Assembly (NCBI GenBank): GCA_032622095.1
Contig: CP136067.1
Span: 199,108,052-199,172,051, forward strand
From: Siphonodentalium dalli
Lineage: Eukaryota; Mollusca; Scaphopoda; Gadilida; Siphonodentaliidae
Length of the DNA: 64,000 nucleotides
Direction of reading: 5' to 3'
Under the pieces are notes generated by a model that saw nothing but the letters and a program-made list of their open reading frames with translations, searched no databases and was not told the origin of the DNA. Shown one piece after another: positions 53,018 through 64,000 of the stretch. Every line of letters begins with the position of its first letter. Position 1 is the stretch's first letter. The position numbers and the translations under genes were made by a program.

Positions 53018-53536
53018 CAGGGGGGGGGTCGGAAAAAAATTTCAGGCACGTATGGCATTTTTTACCTTTCGATCATTTTTTGTACCCACCCACCCCCACC
53101 GCCAATTTTTTTTCCGTTTACGGCAGTTTTTTCCGACCATTTTTTGACACCCACCCCCCTTTTAACACTAAAACAGAGATTTGCGGGGGGAAATTCACTG
53201 TAAACAGCTGTATATGAATTTCTGTGCATACTATTTATCATGGATGTTAACATGGACATGTAAATAGGAATGAGTCATTTTGAGGTCATTCGGCCAAAAA
53301 AACATGACTGCCAGCGGCCATCTTGGATTTCAACACGATAACTGCCTGCAGTCAGTTTACCAGTTAGAAATACATTAGTTCTCTCATTCAAAGTGGTTTT
53401 GAAGCCCAACTCATTGCCAAAACACTTAAAAAACAAGCAGAATTTTTTTTTTTAGTTACGGAAAAAAATGCTTGTTGGTGGCTTTGACCACCCACCCCGG
53501 CATACGTGCCGGAATTTTTTTTTTCACCCCCCCCTG
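53018..53536. mobile_element. hAT-type non-autonomous element, 519 bp
   Basis: Ends CAGGGGGGG and its complement, followed inward by A-rich sequence and GGCACGTATG on one side, CATACGTGCC on the other. ATTAGAA flanks both sides (53011-53017, 53537-53543), compatible with the 8-bp duplication of hAT elements with one changed base. The uninterrupted version of the target is visible in repeat R near 52646 (CCATTAGAAGAG). Confidence 0.82.
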
Positions 53537-53807
53537 ATTAGAAGAGAATCAAACTCCAAGATGGCGTCCAATGTGGCGTCCAATTTTAATTTTAAACTGA
53601 CGGACGAACGAACATACGAACGAACTATAAAGGGGACGTATTTTCAAGACCACCCACCCCGGCATACGTGCCGGAATTTTTTTTTTCACCCCCCCTGATT
53701 AGAAGAGAATCAAACTCCAAGATGGCGTCCAATGTGGCGTCCAATTTTAATTTTAAACTGACGGACGAACGAACATACGAACGAACTATAAAGGGGACGT
53801 ATTTTCA
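53488..53807. repeat. 160-bp tandem duplication capturing the hAT-element end
   Basis: Two units, each running from CCACCCACCCCGGCATACGT through the CACCCCCC end of the element, ATTAGAAG, CCAAGATGGCGTCC and GGGGACGTATTTTCA. The duplication came after the insertion since it includes the element's terminus. Confidence 0.88.
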
Positions 53808-55348
53808 CCATTAATCCCTCAGTTGGCATATTAATAAGCAAAACCCTTACCATCACACAGTCGCAAACGTCCACATAAAGGCGGCACTGGGGACTCGAGT
53901 CCGGGATGCAAAGAATTAAGCAAATCGTTTGGAATTATTTTGTATGAAATTTACATCCACATCTTGACTTAGGAGACAATCAAAATCAAAATCCAAGATG
54001 GCGCCCAACATGACGACTCTCTATAATGTCAACACTTTGCGATCAACCGATTACCAAAGCCGGCCAATATGTACCATATGGCAGTTTGAAGCGATATATT
54101 GTTTAGATTGTATGTTTAATATACTAGACTGCGATATGTTGTGTTTGGGAGATTGTGGTAAAACCAATTTTTTTTCAGATAAAGCTTTGACATGATTGTC
54201 TCAAATTAACTTTTTTATACCGTCGGTCAGCTCCGTATGGGCGGTTAAACCTTCTCCCGTGTTGCCTTTGGTTTGGTAGTATCCTATATCAGGTTCCAAA
54301 TGTTACATCCTCAGCTATGAAACAGGATTAGCATGGATGGATTGTTTTATTTTTTGAATGTTTATGGTGTTTTGTTTAGCAATTATCAGAAACTTTCTTT
54401 CAAATATTTGGAGAAAGACAAACCAACAAAATAGCGAAATTCCGAGTAATTTACTGAATTACTGCAACATCGCAACCGGACGACATAGATGTGTCAAATA
54501 AATCGTGTATTTATCTCCAATGCACATTTTGACTATTGTTTGATGTTATTTTGAGATGTTAAGTCGGAAAGCATTAACGATATGTAGACATCTGGTAGTA
54601 ATGGAGATGGTCATCAGTCGTTGCATGTAATCATGCATTCGATGTGGTTGGTAAGAAGGGATGTTGTAATGTTCTATAATAACATATCATTTTCATTAAT
54701 ATGCTGTGATAGTCTAGAATGTGCAATCCTCGTTAACATGGCCTTTCGACTTTCCACCATTTTCATTTTCAGACAGGTCATCGCTAAAAAAAAAACCTTG
54801 CAACAGATTTGGCAAGATGAAACATTAAATAACAGAGTCACTATCTAGTTTTATATGAAGTAATGCAAAAATGGCATACATTTTGAAATCCAGCAAATAA
54901 GATATATAATCGTTCTCTGGTTTTGGGGAAGTGGGATATGAGTCCACGGGCAATCAAAGTTCCACATCATAGTACCTACATATTAATGTAACACGGAATT
55001 CATCATCGCACATACACAAATGCTCTTAAATGACATAACACGGGACAACAATGTCCATCTAATGCAATCAGCGTTATAAATATCATGTATAGTGGTCAAG
55101 AGCTTGCAGTCCGAGTTTCGGCACAGCGTCCAACAAAAGAACAACACCGCGAACCTATTCATATACGTTGTTCTCGCCATATGTTGCTTGACTCTGGCAG
55201 GAGAGTGGAGCGAAACGGTCGTGATTGCTTCGATCCTTATTAGTTCCTCTTCTGTCAGAGCGTTGAGCACGGGTGAGTCGTGTGGCCGCGCCTCCGGGTG
55301 CAGCTGCCCCCATGCTTAACGCCAGTGAGACGGTTTTGGATTAGGCTT
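53808..55348. other. Mostly non-genic stretch
   Basis: A further diverged sub-unit of repeat R (to about 54030, with CCAAGATGGCGCCC) opens the stretch. At 55090-55270 open frames exist on both strands; neither is recognisable. A donor-like GGTGAGTCG lies at 55272. Confidence 0.35.
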
Positions 55349-56224
55349 ATGGATTTAATCCCAGACGCCGTGTTGGCCGCAGTACAAAGGAGTCGGGTAT
55401 TGGACATTGCTAACTGGAGTCTCCAGTCTAGCAGGGGATACCTGACCCTTTGCCTGGAGTTCCGGACCGAAGATGCTGGCATCCAGAGATCACAGGCCCG
55501 GGACACCAACTCCAAGACCACCTGCTGTCATCTGAGTGGGAAGAAGAAAGGGCCGCCCAAGAAGAAGACGCCTTCAAGGAGAAGGGACGCAGCCAGACGT
55601 GTGAAATGGAAGAAAAAGAAGGGGGTGACCGTTGATCTGCCGGTCACCCCTCCCCGTGTGGTTCAGTCGTCCAGGGTCATAGCCGGCGGGTCGAAGTTGT
55701 CTGAGAGACGCCCAGACGACTCGACCTGCATGGAGACCGACGACATCGTACCAGCTAGCAGGGACTCCGTGGATCTGCCGGAGGTCCCTGCTGTCGTCGT
55801 CGAGGCGAGCGGAGACAGGGACGTGGACTCCACCCCAGATGTTCCTGCCGCCAGCTTCGACGTGGAGTTGGATAACCTTCCACCTAGGACACCGGAGTAC
55901 CATCACATCCCGGTGTCCTCCATCTCCACCACCACCACAGAAAAGGAGCGGGCACCAACACCCCCTGCTGCTGCTGAAGATTGGTTACTAGAACACCATG
56001 AAAGGATAAGGAAATCTAAAGAAATCGTCGCAGATTCAGAAAAATTTCGAGAAGAAACTAGACAGTATATGAAAGAACAAAACCAAAGATATGAAGAACA
56101 ATACCAAAGAACTGAAGCGATGTCACAACAAATGAGACAACAACGACAACAACAACATGAATCCTCACCATCTTCAGCGGAGAAGCCTAACTCCAAAAAA
56201 AAACAGGAAAAAGAAGAGAAATAA
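55349..56224 (+). CDS. Unrecognised basic/coiled-coil protein, possibly transposon-borne
   Basis: 291 codons from the ATG at 55349 (frame open upstream to 55280). Residues 1-41 form a compact hydrophobic module (M-D-L-I-P-D-A-V-L, then N-W-S-L-Q-S, L-T-L-C-L-E-F). About 64-95 is very basic (K-K-K-G-P-P-K-K-K, S-R-R-R, K-W-K-K-K-K). The middle is acidic and Pro/Val-rich. From about 220 an alpha-helical charged stretch (E-E-T-R-Q-Y-M-K-E-Q-N-Q-R-Y-E-E-Q) suggests a coiled coil, then a Gln-rich and Lys-rich tail. AATAAA at 56265-56270 follows the stop by 40 bp. The coding part is clearly more GC-rich than its surroundings. No intron is needed. I recall similar N-terminal modules beside invertebrate transposons, but that is weak evidence; function unknown. 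Confidence 0.55.
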   Translation: MDLIPDAVLAAVQRSRVLDIANWSLQSSRGYLTLCLEFRTEDAGIQRSQARDTNSKTTCCHLSGKKKGPPKKKTPSRRRDAARRVKWKKKKGVTVDLPVTPPRVVQSSRVIAGGSKLSERRPDDSTCMETDDIVPASRDSVDLPEVPAVVVEASGDRDVDSTPDVPAASFDVELDNLPPRTPEYHHIPVSSISTTTTEKERAPTPPAAAEDWLLEHHERIRKSKEIVADSEKFREETRQYMKEQNQRYEEQYQRTEAMSQQMRQQRQQQHESSPSSAEKPNSKKKQEKEEK

Positions 56225-57929
56225 TCAAGACAAAAGTTTTTAATTTTTTTTTTTATGAATTCTAAATAAAGCTTGAAAAATGAGGGATTAAGGGGAGTTA
56301 CCATTCGGTGCTTCCGACAATCCCGGGCTAGCCCCCCGAACCACTCACTTCACTTCACATGTTGCTTGATGTTCATGTTTGTCCATACATTGTTATTTTA
56401 GTCTCGAGTGATATGTGCCTAAAATTGCTGTCATTGCCAATATGATTCATAGATGTTACAAACTGAAGATATTGAGTTTCCGGGCTAGAATAAATGGAAT
56501 TGTATATTCTATGTCTCCGGTGATATCATATCTGTATTAGTTCTTAGGGACGTGGTTCCGGACTAGATGTATGGTAATATATCTCATGCTAATATATTTT
56601 ATTGATACATTGGTGACAGCGCGACAATATCCACTGAACATGCACGTTGGTGCTCCATTTATAATTACCGTTAGATTATATCCATAAGCACGGCAAGTTG
56701 GCAACTCACTAGCAAACCAGAATGTCACTGGAAAATAGTTGTTTTGTCGACGATTCTTTTGAGTCAAGTGGCATTTGAATTAGATAAAATGGTAAGTAAT
56801 GAAAAACTCTAAGCCAGTAGCAAATATAAATATAAACACAATTGAAATGGCGACAGACATGATGCAATTCGCAATAAACACTAGCCATCAGTCTTGATAT
56901 ATAAATATTCAAATTGTGTTAGGCCATATCACGACAGTGTATGTTTATGGGTGGCGGAAAGACAGCGCAGATCTCACCGAGGAATACATTTACTGCACTC
57001 ATAAACCACATACCCCCAAACTTGCACAAATATTCGAAAGTTATTTTCACTAAACGTGGACCACATGTCATATATCAGTGCTGCTGATCGGGATTCCTAA
57101 CACCTTCGTTGTTGCTGGGATGTTTTAGAGTGGTACAAGTATAACTGAGTGTTAGTCAGAGTGATGTGCTAAACTCAAAACCACTGGCATATAGTGTTGT
57201 GTTCTTGTGTACGCAGTAGAGTCTTTTGCGTTTCTCCAGAACACATGGTAGTGCCATGTTCAAGTGCCCAATTGCTGTTAATGCATAAATCCACTTTGTA
57301 TGACTCATATTCAATGAGAATATAGCAATTATAAATGAATATCTCAGTTCCCTCTGTCCCTATGTCTCCATAAACATATCGTCACTGGAGTCATGTTTTA
57401 CCTCACTGTTTTAGTCACTAAACTCTAATTAATTATCAGAGCCATGCAGTTCTTATGATTGAGAAAAACAAATGTTGCGCATCCATATGTAGATAAATAT
57501 ATGTCGATGCTATTCCATTCCAAAATATTATTATTGAAAAGTTAACTAGGGTGATTACACGCATGCATGTAATCTCTGTAAATATCGTGTATTTAGCGAT
57601 TTACATGGATCGTACAGACATGTAATATGTGTCCGCCGACAACCCAATCATTGCAGCTATGTTTCACCAAAGTGAGTCAAGCTCTGAACATATATTGTCC
57701 ACTATATCCCTGCTAATAATCCAGCTGGTTCCAGCTTTCGGTTAAGTGGAACCCGTTAAATTCAAGATGGCGCCCAACATGGCCGCCGTTTTTCAGACGG
57801 GTCACTAAGTCAGTTTGATGCAAATTATAGTGAGACAATATTGTAATATGCATACAAATGTATACATTTTTATTAAGATAAGATAAAATTCCAACATTAA
57901 TATGGGGTAAAATTGGAACTCACCGCCCA
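56225..57929. other. Non-genic stretch
   Basis: No gene recognised. Contains CAAGATGGCGCCCAACATGG at 57763-57782, the same motif as in repeat R. Confidence 0.4.
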
Positions 57930-58985
57930 AGATGGCCGCCAAAATGGCAGCTGGATGTGGAAAATTTGATTTTTTTTCTCTAATATCTTTAAGATCAGTT
58001 TATGCCATTCATGAAGTCAGAAACCATTCTGATCCCTAAAAAAATCGATTTTACAGAAAGTGGTATCAAATTTTACCAAAAATCACCATTGGGATTTCTA
58101 GTCATATATCATCAAGAAATGGGCAGAACTGTGCAATTTTAGTGAAGCATTCCATTTCTTATGCATATTCCAACTCATTACTACCAAAATTGTAACATCG
58201 GCTTAAAATGGCGGCCAAAATGGCAGCCGGAAGTGGAAAATTTGATTGTTTTCTCTAATATCTTTGAAATCAGTTTATGCTGTTTGGTACTGGTTGAGAA
58301 TTGTGACTTTATGTTGTGTTATTCATGTTAACTGACAATTGGAGCAATGGAATATGCCATTCGTGGATTCAGAACCACTTCTGATCCCTCAAAAATTCGA
58401 TTTTACAGAAAGCGGTATAAAGTTTTACCAAAAATCACCATTGGGATTTCTAGTCATAATTCATCAAGAAATGGGCATAACTGTACAATTTTAGTGAAGC
58501 ATTCCATCACTTTTCATATTCCAACTCATTGGTACAAAAGTGTCACTTTGGCTCAAAATGGCTGCAAAAATGGCGGCCAAAATGGCAGCCGGATGTGGAA
58601 AATTTGATTTTTTTTCTCTCATATCTTTGAAATCAGTTTATGCTGTTTGGTACTGGTTGAGAATTATGACTTTATGTTGTATTGCTCATGTTAACTGACC
58701 ATTGGAGCAATGGAATATGCCATTCATGGAGTCAGAAACCCTTCTTATCCCTCAAAAATTCGATTTTACAGAAAGCGGTATAAAATTTTACCAAAAATCA
58801 CCATTGTGATTTCTAATCATATCTAATAAAGCAATGGGTAGAACTGTGTAATTTTAGTGAAACATTCCATTTTTTATGCATATTCCAACTGATTAATACC
58901 AAAACTGTCACTTTGGCTCAAAATGGCTGCAAAAATGGCGACCAAAATGTCGAAAACGGTAAATATTACCCCATGCCGTGTGCCA
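57930..58985. repeat. 370-bp tandem repeat, about three units
   Basis: Units begin near 57930, 58212 and 58575 with AAAATGGCAGCCGGATGTGG-like sequence and share TTTGATT, TTCTCTAATATCTTTGAAAT, a GATCCCTCAAAAATTCGATT block and CACCATTGGGATTTCTA. The first unit lacks about 90 bp present in the others. Each unit starts with clustered AAAATGGCnGC motifs. Confidence 0.88.
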
Positions 58986-59428
58986 TGCAACCACATACAA
59001 GTTGTGGTTGATGACCAAAATTGACTATTCTGTCATTATATAGATTGAATACTGACATTTCTGAAGCACTTAACAAGTTGATTTTTCACATACACCCCAA
59101 ACATTATTTTCTGCTGTTCCGAAAAGGTAGCAAATTGTGACCTACTTGGTTATTAAACATGTTACTTAATCAAGTGAAAACAATATGTTCTATTCTGGTT
59201 GTCCCAGTACCTTATATGAGGCATGACAAATTCATTTTAAAGGATGCAGTATGGAATTTTGCCAAAAAACTTCTTTTGAGATTCTGGCCATGTTTCTGAA
59301 CGGAAATGGTCATGCAGAACTTCGAAACTGAGCTGAGCGGGACCAATTTATGTAGCTACTCTCACAAATTAGCGTTAAAATTGATCAACATTTATCAACT
59401 TAATACATGATGTTTGTAAAAATGGTAG
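58986..59428. other. Non-genic stretch
   Basis: No gene or clear repeat seen. Confidence 0.35.
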
Positions 59429-60757
59429 TCAGGGAGTGACTTTGTTGTCACAGGTGATGTGAATAGGTATACATGAAGTTATAATCACGAGTGGTGTGCT
59501 AGTTATACAATGAGTGTCTTTATGGTCATGGGTGTGGTATTCACGATGAGATGCAGGTATACAAGTGCTAATTCGTGAGGTGAATAAGTATACGTGGAGT
59601 GGATGTATGGTCATTGAAGTGGTGTATGTGTATACCAAGAGTAGCTACATGGTCATCTGTGTGTTGGTTATGTATAGATGGAATGACTTTATGGCCATGT
59701 GCGGAATGAACAGGTGTACATTGGGTGGCTTTATTGTCATGGATGGGTGTATATGTATGCATGTGTTGGTTGTATGGTCATGGGTGGGGTGTATGGACAA
59801 ATACGGAGTGGTTGTTTGCTTATCGGTATACTAAATTATAGGTGTACATGGAACGACTGTATTGTCATGATTGTTGAAGTGTATATGCATACATGTATAG
59901 ATGGATGGTCATTGGCGAGCGTGTATATATGAAGTGTCATTGTAATCATAGGTGTATATGTTATGTATGTGCATCTTTGATGTTGGTGTATTGTCACTAG
60001 GGGGTATATATGTATACAGGGAGTCGCTGTATGATCATTGATCCGATGTATGAGTATACAGCGAATGGCTGAATTGCCATGTGTGATGTGTATATGCAAG
60101 TCTGGAGTATACAAATGGCCGTGTGGCATTGGTATATCCATTCAATGCAGAGGTGTATATGTATACATGGAATGACTATGTGGCCATGTGTGGGGTGTAT
60201 ATGTATATCTTGAATGGCTATAAGCCATATATGTGGCAAATAGTTATGAGGGAGATACCATTATGTCCATATGTGAGGTGGTGTACAGGGTACTGGTACT
60301 CTTTAAGGGTTGTGTGGCAATTAGTGAGGTGTATACGTACAACTGGGGTGACTCTATGGTCATGAGTGGGGTGTATATGTAAATCTTGAGTGGCTATATG
60401 GTCATGGTGTGGTCGATAGTTATACAGGGAGTGACCGTATTGCCAATGGTGAGGTGATGTGCAGGGTAATTGTATGTCTTGAAAGCTGCATGGCCCCTGG
60501 TGAGGTGTAAATGTATACCTGGAGTGACTTTATAGGCATGGGTGGGTGTATATCTTTAGTGGCTATATGACCATTGGTGTGGCCAATATGTGTATATGGA
60601 GTAACCATATAGCCAATGGTGATGTGAATTTGTAAACAATGATTGACTATATGACTACGAATGTGGTTATGAGTATACAGCGAGTGGCTGAATTGTCATG
60701 AGTGAGGTGTATATGTATTAAGCATGGAGTGTATGAATGGTCGTGTGAGCGGGGTAT
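59429..60757. repeat. Degenerate 42-bp satellite, about 30 units
   Basis: Units of about 42 bp centred on GGTGTATATGTATAC, then TGGAGTGACTATATGG and TCATG. Divergence between units is high. Open frames appear on both strands because the unit is a multiple of three; composition (Cys/Tyr/Met or His/Thr/Ile) shows they are by-products. Confidence 0.85.
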
Positions 60758-61064
60758 TCAATCAATCAATCAGTTTATTGCGAAAGCTATGATTTAACAC
60801 AGAACATGCACAATATATATATACATATATGTACAATAGCAGGAAACTATTTAGTGGCTATATAATCGTATACTCATGCCACAGCCATAATAACATAACA
60901 TTTATACATCTCAATCCCGCTGGGTGAAGGCACGCCCATTCCCATTTTGTCACCCACATCGAATAATGCAGGGGAACAGTAGTTATAATTACCCCCGGTC
61001 TCAACAATTGGGATGTGTTTTGAAATGGGGAGTTTTTGCCCAGGCGGGTGGGGTCTCCAGTGTC

Positions 61065-61967
61065 TCAGATTTTGGGCAATTCCTTAAAGGCACACTTAAG
61101 ATATAATGATAATCTCCGCAATATACTAATATTTTCAATCGATAGAAGTCTATAGAACTTTTCTTTGCTGGGATATTTCCAGTAATAGTCCGGGATATAT
61201 TTGATTCGGATATCATTAAGGTGTGAACATTTAATTACAAAGTGGTATTCATCTCCTATTCCGTCATTACATAATGTACAAACTCTGTCATTCTGTTTTG
61301 ATTTTTTCCACCGTCCACTTTCTATTGGTAATCGATGATTTGATGTCCTAATCTTAACAATGCATTCGGCTAAATACCATGGAAGTTGAGTTAGATATCT
61401 TCTAATCTCCGGACGTACAGAAATACCACCATAGAAACCACCCCTTGATGATGTAGCTACATTTCCCAACCATTCCTGGTTAAACTGATCAATAAGTATG
61501 GACTTTATTCGTTTGATATCCGATTGTGTAAGATCCTTTCTGCTCATGAACATGGAGTTCTTTCCAGTATCTTGGAATGTCTGCTCTATAAATCGGAGCC
61601 ATTTGAGGTCTCCACTGCGATGCTGATTTTGATAAACGGTCAGTATTAATGTACACATATTTTTGGCGATAATCGAGCCCTCATTCGACATTAGTTTCGA
61701 CCAATACGTTAAGATTCTACATTTTATTTCAATTATTAAAGGATGGCGACCTAATTCTCCGTATACCATATAGTTAGGTGTACTTTCTTTCATACCCATG
61801 ATTATCTTACAGAATTTGAGATGTACACTTTCGATTGATTTACAGGGTTCAAACCCCCAAACTTCACTGCCATATAATAATATGGGTGCGACCATCGTAT
61901 CAAACAAATGAAGCATGATATCTACAGGTAGCTCTAATTTCCTTACTTTATTCAACAGTGCATACAT
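61065..61967 (-). pseudogene. LINE family E ORF2, C-terminal part
   Basis: 300 codons. M-V-A-P-I-L-L-Y-G-S-E-V-W, H-L-K-F-C-K, then R-V-C-T-L-C-N-D...E-Y-H-F-V-I-K-C near the end, a C-x2-C...H-x4-C zinc knuckle. Overlaps the upstream frame by 16 bp, so a single frameshift near 61955-61967 separates them. Confidence 0.87.
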
Positions 61968-64000
61968 CGCCTTCGTGCCAAGTTTGCACGTTTTTTTAAT
62001 AGATCTACAAAATCTCCCATTAAAGAAAAAATTACACCCAGATACACAAATTCCTTTACCGTTTCCAAAGGTTTACCATTGAATATAAATGTCGGTACAA
62101 TCTTAGGTAATCTTTTACAGAAAATCACAACTTTCGTTTTTGATGAATTAACTTCTAGACCCCATGCGTCCGCATAATCACTAAATGCCTGAATCGCTCT
62201 GTGCATAGTTGCCTCGTTGTCTGTCATTAGTACGGTATCATCCGCATATAACAAACATAATATACCCACAAAGCATTTCAAATTGTCAAAAAATAGTTCA
62301 TCGAGATACTTTAAATTTTCGACCGCACAGTTACTGATAAATTCCTGCAAGTCATTCACAAATAAGGAGAACAAAAAAGGAGACATTAATTCTCCTTGAA
62401 AAAGGCCTATGTTGCTGGCAAAAAAATCAGAACGTTCTTGTTCTTTTCTCACACATGTTTTTATCTGGCTATACATGTTCCTCACTACCCTGAACAATTT
62501 ACCATTTATTCCATTTTGCAGCATTTTAAGAAATAATCCCTCTCTCCACACACTATCGTATGCCTTTTTAAAATCTACAAATGCACAATAAAGTTTGCGC
62601 CCACTTACGAGATACATGTTAATGATACTGTGCATAATAAATACATTATCAACAGTTGAGTGTTTTTTCTTGAACCCTGTTTGGTTTGTACCAATGAGAC
62701 CCGTTTCATCAGACAATTTTGAAAGTCTTCTATTCAAGATTGATGTAAACATCTTAGCGAAACAGCTCAATAAAGTTATCCCCCTATACGAATCAGGGCT
62801 CCCACGATCACAGCTTTTCTTATATATGGGCTGTATCATTCCAATGGCCCAATCTTTCGGGAAGAACCCGGTGTCCAATATCAAATTGAACATACCAATA
62901 TACACTTCAATTAGTTCATCGACAGAGAATTTTAGGTACTCATTACACACATTATCTACACCTGTCGCTTTATTATGTTTAAGATTTGAGACAGCTTCCC
63001 GTATTTCCGCTTCGGTGATTTCATGGTTTAATATACTCATGTGTGATTCAGTAAATAGTTCATCTATATGTTCACCCAAATCTGCGTTCTCGTCATCGTC
63101 CTCGTTTAATTTCTTAAAATGTTCGGCAAAACACTTTGTATCGGGACCGGATCTATTATCGCCCTTTTTGCCGTTATCGCTCACTAAAGTATTGAGCTTT
63201 TTCCAAAAGTCTGCGGTAGATCGACCATGAAAATGTCTCAAATTAGAGATTTCAGACACCCTTCTCTCTTTTATTTTCTTGTCCATCGTTTTTCTATAGT
63301 CGGTAGCCGCCTTACGGAACAACGATTTATTTGATTCTGTCTTGTCTGAATTATACCCGCGTTTCGTCTTATTAAAAAACTTTCGCTTTGTTCCACACTC
63401 GGTATCAAACCATGGCTTCCCCTGTCGGTCTCTATTTCGTGCCCCAGTACCAACACTGGTCACACCGCATGTATTGGTCGCGGATTCAATTACGATTGCC
63501 GTTATTTCTCCGCAAATCTCATTTATTGCTTCGCTATTTGTACCGTTGACACTCATGTCTCTAATTGCACATTTGACACCATTTACACGTTGAGTATTTA
63601 TATTTCCTGCGTACTTCTGGCAGTGTTCGGATTTCCACCTCTTCGGTTTTGCTATAATTAAATTCTTATTATAATAATCCCGCGTGTCATTCTTACTCGG
63701 TCTTGTGATCCCCAAAATACATAAATCAAGTTCTATGTGTATACCTCTATGTATATCAGAAAACAAGGAATTAAACTCGTTTACTTTAAAATTTCTTACA
63801 TCATGAAAAATGCCATTACTGCATATGGCGTAATCAATGACGCTTTTGTCACTACACGTTCGCTCCCCAATGCCTCTATCTTCTCCACATCTACCGTTCA
63901 AAACGACCAGGTTAGAATTAATACATATATCTATTAGTTTATACCCGTAGCAGTTTGCTTTTCCAGTGTCCTGGGAAACTCGCTTTGGAATCTCGCGCGT
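61952..64000 (-). pseudogene. LINE family E ORF2, endonuclease end and reverse transcriptase
   Basis: The frame is open to the last base of the window: reading from 64000 it already shows K-R-V-S-Q-D-T-G-K and L-I-D-I-C-I-N before S-V-I-D-Y-A-I-C and L-F-S-D-I-H, the C-terminal endonuclease motifs, so the gene's start is outside. Then T-G-V-D-N-V, Y-R-G-I-T-L-L-S, F-V-D-F-K-K-A-Y-D-S-V-W, L-F-Q-G-E-L-M-S-P-F and L-Y-A-D-D-T-V-L. Catalytic Asp residues are retained. A single frameshift at the 61.96-kb end is the only lesion seen. Confidence 0.88.

Larger units (their letters stand above)
60758..64000 (-). mobile_element. LINE family E, continues beyond the right edge
   Basis: On the - strand the 3' end is a TTGA/ATTG repeat tail (60773-60758) next to AATAAA (60779-60774). 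The ORF2 occupies 64000-61065 in two frames. The 5' part lies outside the window. C-terminal motifs resemble family D. Confidence 0.88.

Noticed and set aside
53880-53920. tRNA T-arm or B-box-like sequence (GGGACTCGAGTCC) in repeat R
   Set aside because: No anticodon arm or A box in range; too short to claim a tRNA origin.
54983-55270. 95-codon frame on the - strand opposite a 75-codon frame on +
   Set aside because: Neither strand gives a recognisable protein or convincing exon borders; I could not choose between them.
59565-60365. Overlapping open frames in the 42-bp satellite
   Set aside because: A unit divisible by three keeps frames open; composition is that of the repeat.

Overview
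This window looks like nuclear DNA from an AT-rich animal genome. I infer a marine invertebrate, most likely a lophotrochozoan such as a mollusc. The reasons are spliced exons with GT-AG borders and phase-compatible joins, many non-LTR retrotransposons and TTAA- or hAT-type DNA elements, a Crypton-like tyrosine recombinase, a THAP exon, a P2RX7-type cysteine domain, and a secreted PAN plus C-type-lectin gene. Nothing bacterial or viral was seen. The species cannot be fixed from the sequence alone.

Layout. 0-8 kb: a decayed P2RX7-like gene on + (exons 2373-2620 and 6130-6307), whose intron holds a double-hairpin repeat and a satellite of about 130-bp monomers full of AGGTCA half-sites. A THAP zinc-finger exon lies on - at 8111-7897. 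Its promoter motifs resemble those of the P2RX7-like gene. 8-18 kb: minisatellites, foldback repeats, LINE 3' ends, a tRNA-Lys-derived SINE-like unit, and an intact single-exon tyrosine recombinase (13662-15275, +). 16-22 kb: three TTAA-flanked elements of about 390 bp built from paired 69-bp hairpins (the third is at 43.8 kb), and two blocks of a 21-bp satellite in opposite orientation.

24-43 kb: one probable host gene on +. A signal-peptide/PAN exon (24409-24718) and two C-type-lectin exons (42503-42706, 43074-43224) fit together by intron phase across an intron of about 17.8 kb. That intron contains a two-ORF LINE with both ORFs open (27.2-33.0 kb, -) and a CR1/L2-like LINE broken by two frameshifts and a lost catalytic Asp (34.6-38.3 kb, +).

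43-64 kb: a retroelement graveyard. A LINE related to the 27-33 kb copy (45.3-49.9 kb, +) has lost the second half of its endonuclease and carries a 584-bp TTAA element whose removal would rejoin its reading frame. It is flanked by two copies of an interspersed repeat of about 760 bp. A 5'-truncated LINE (50.6-52.0 kb), a hAT-type 519-bp element, an unrecognised basic/coiled-coil ORF (55349-56224), two long satellite arrays (57.9-60.75 kb) and another LINE (60.76-64.0 kb, -) follow. The last one runs off the right edge.

Intact coding capacity is limited to the recombinase, the 27-33 kb LINE, the unknown 291-aa ORF, and the visible exons of the PAN-lectin and THAP genes. The clearest unexplained structure is a recurring palindrome-within-palindrome design in several unrelated repeats, with arms that appear to change together.
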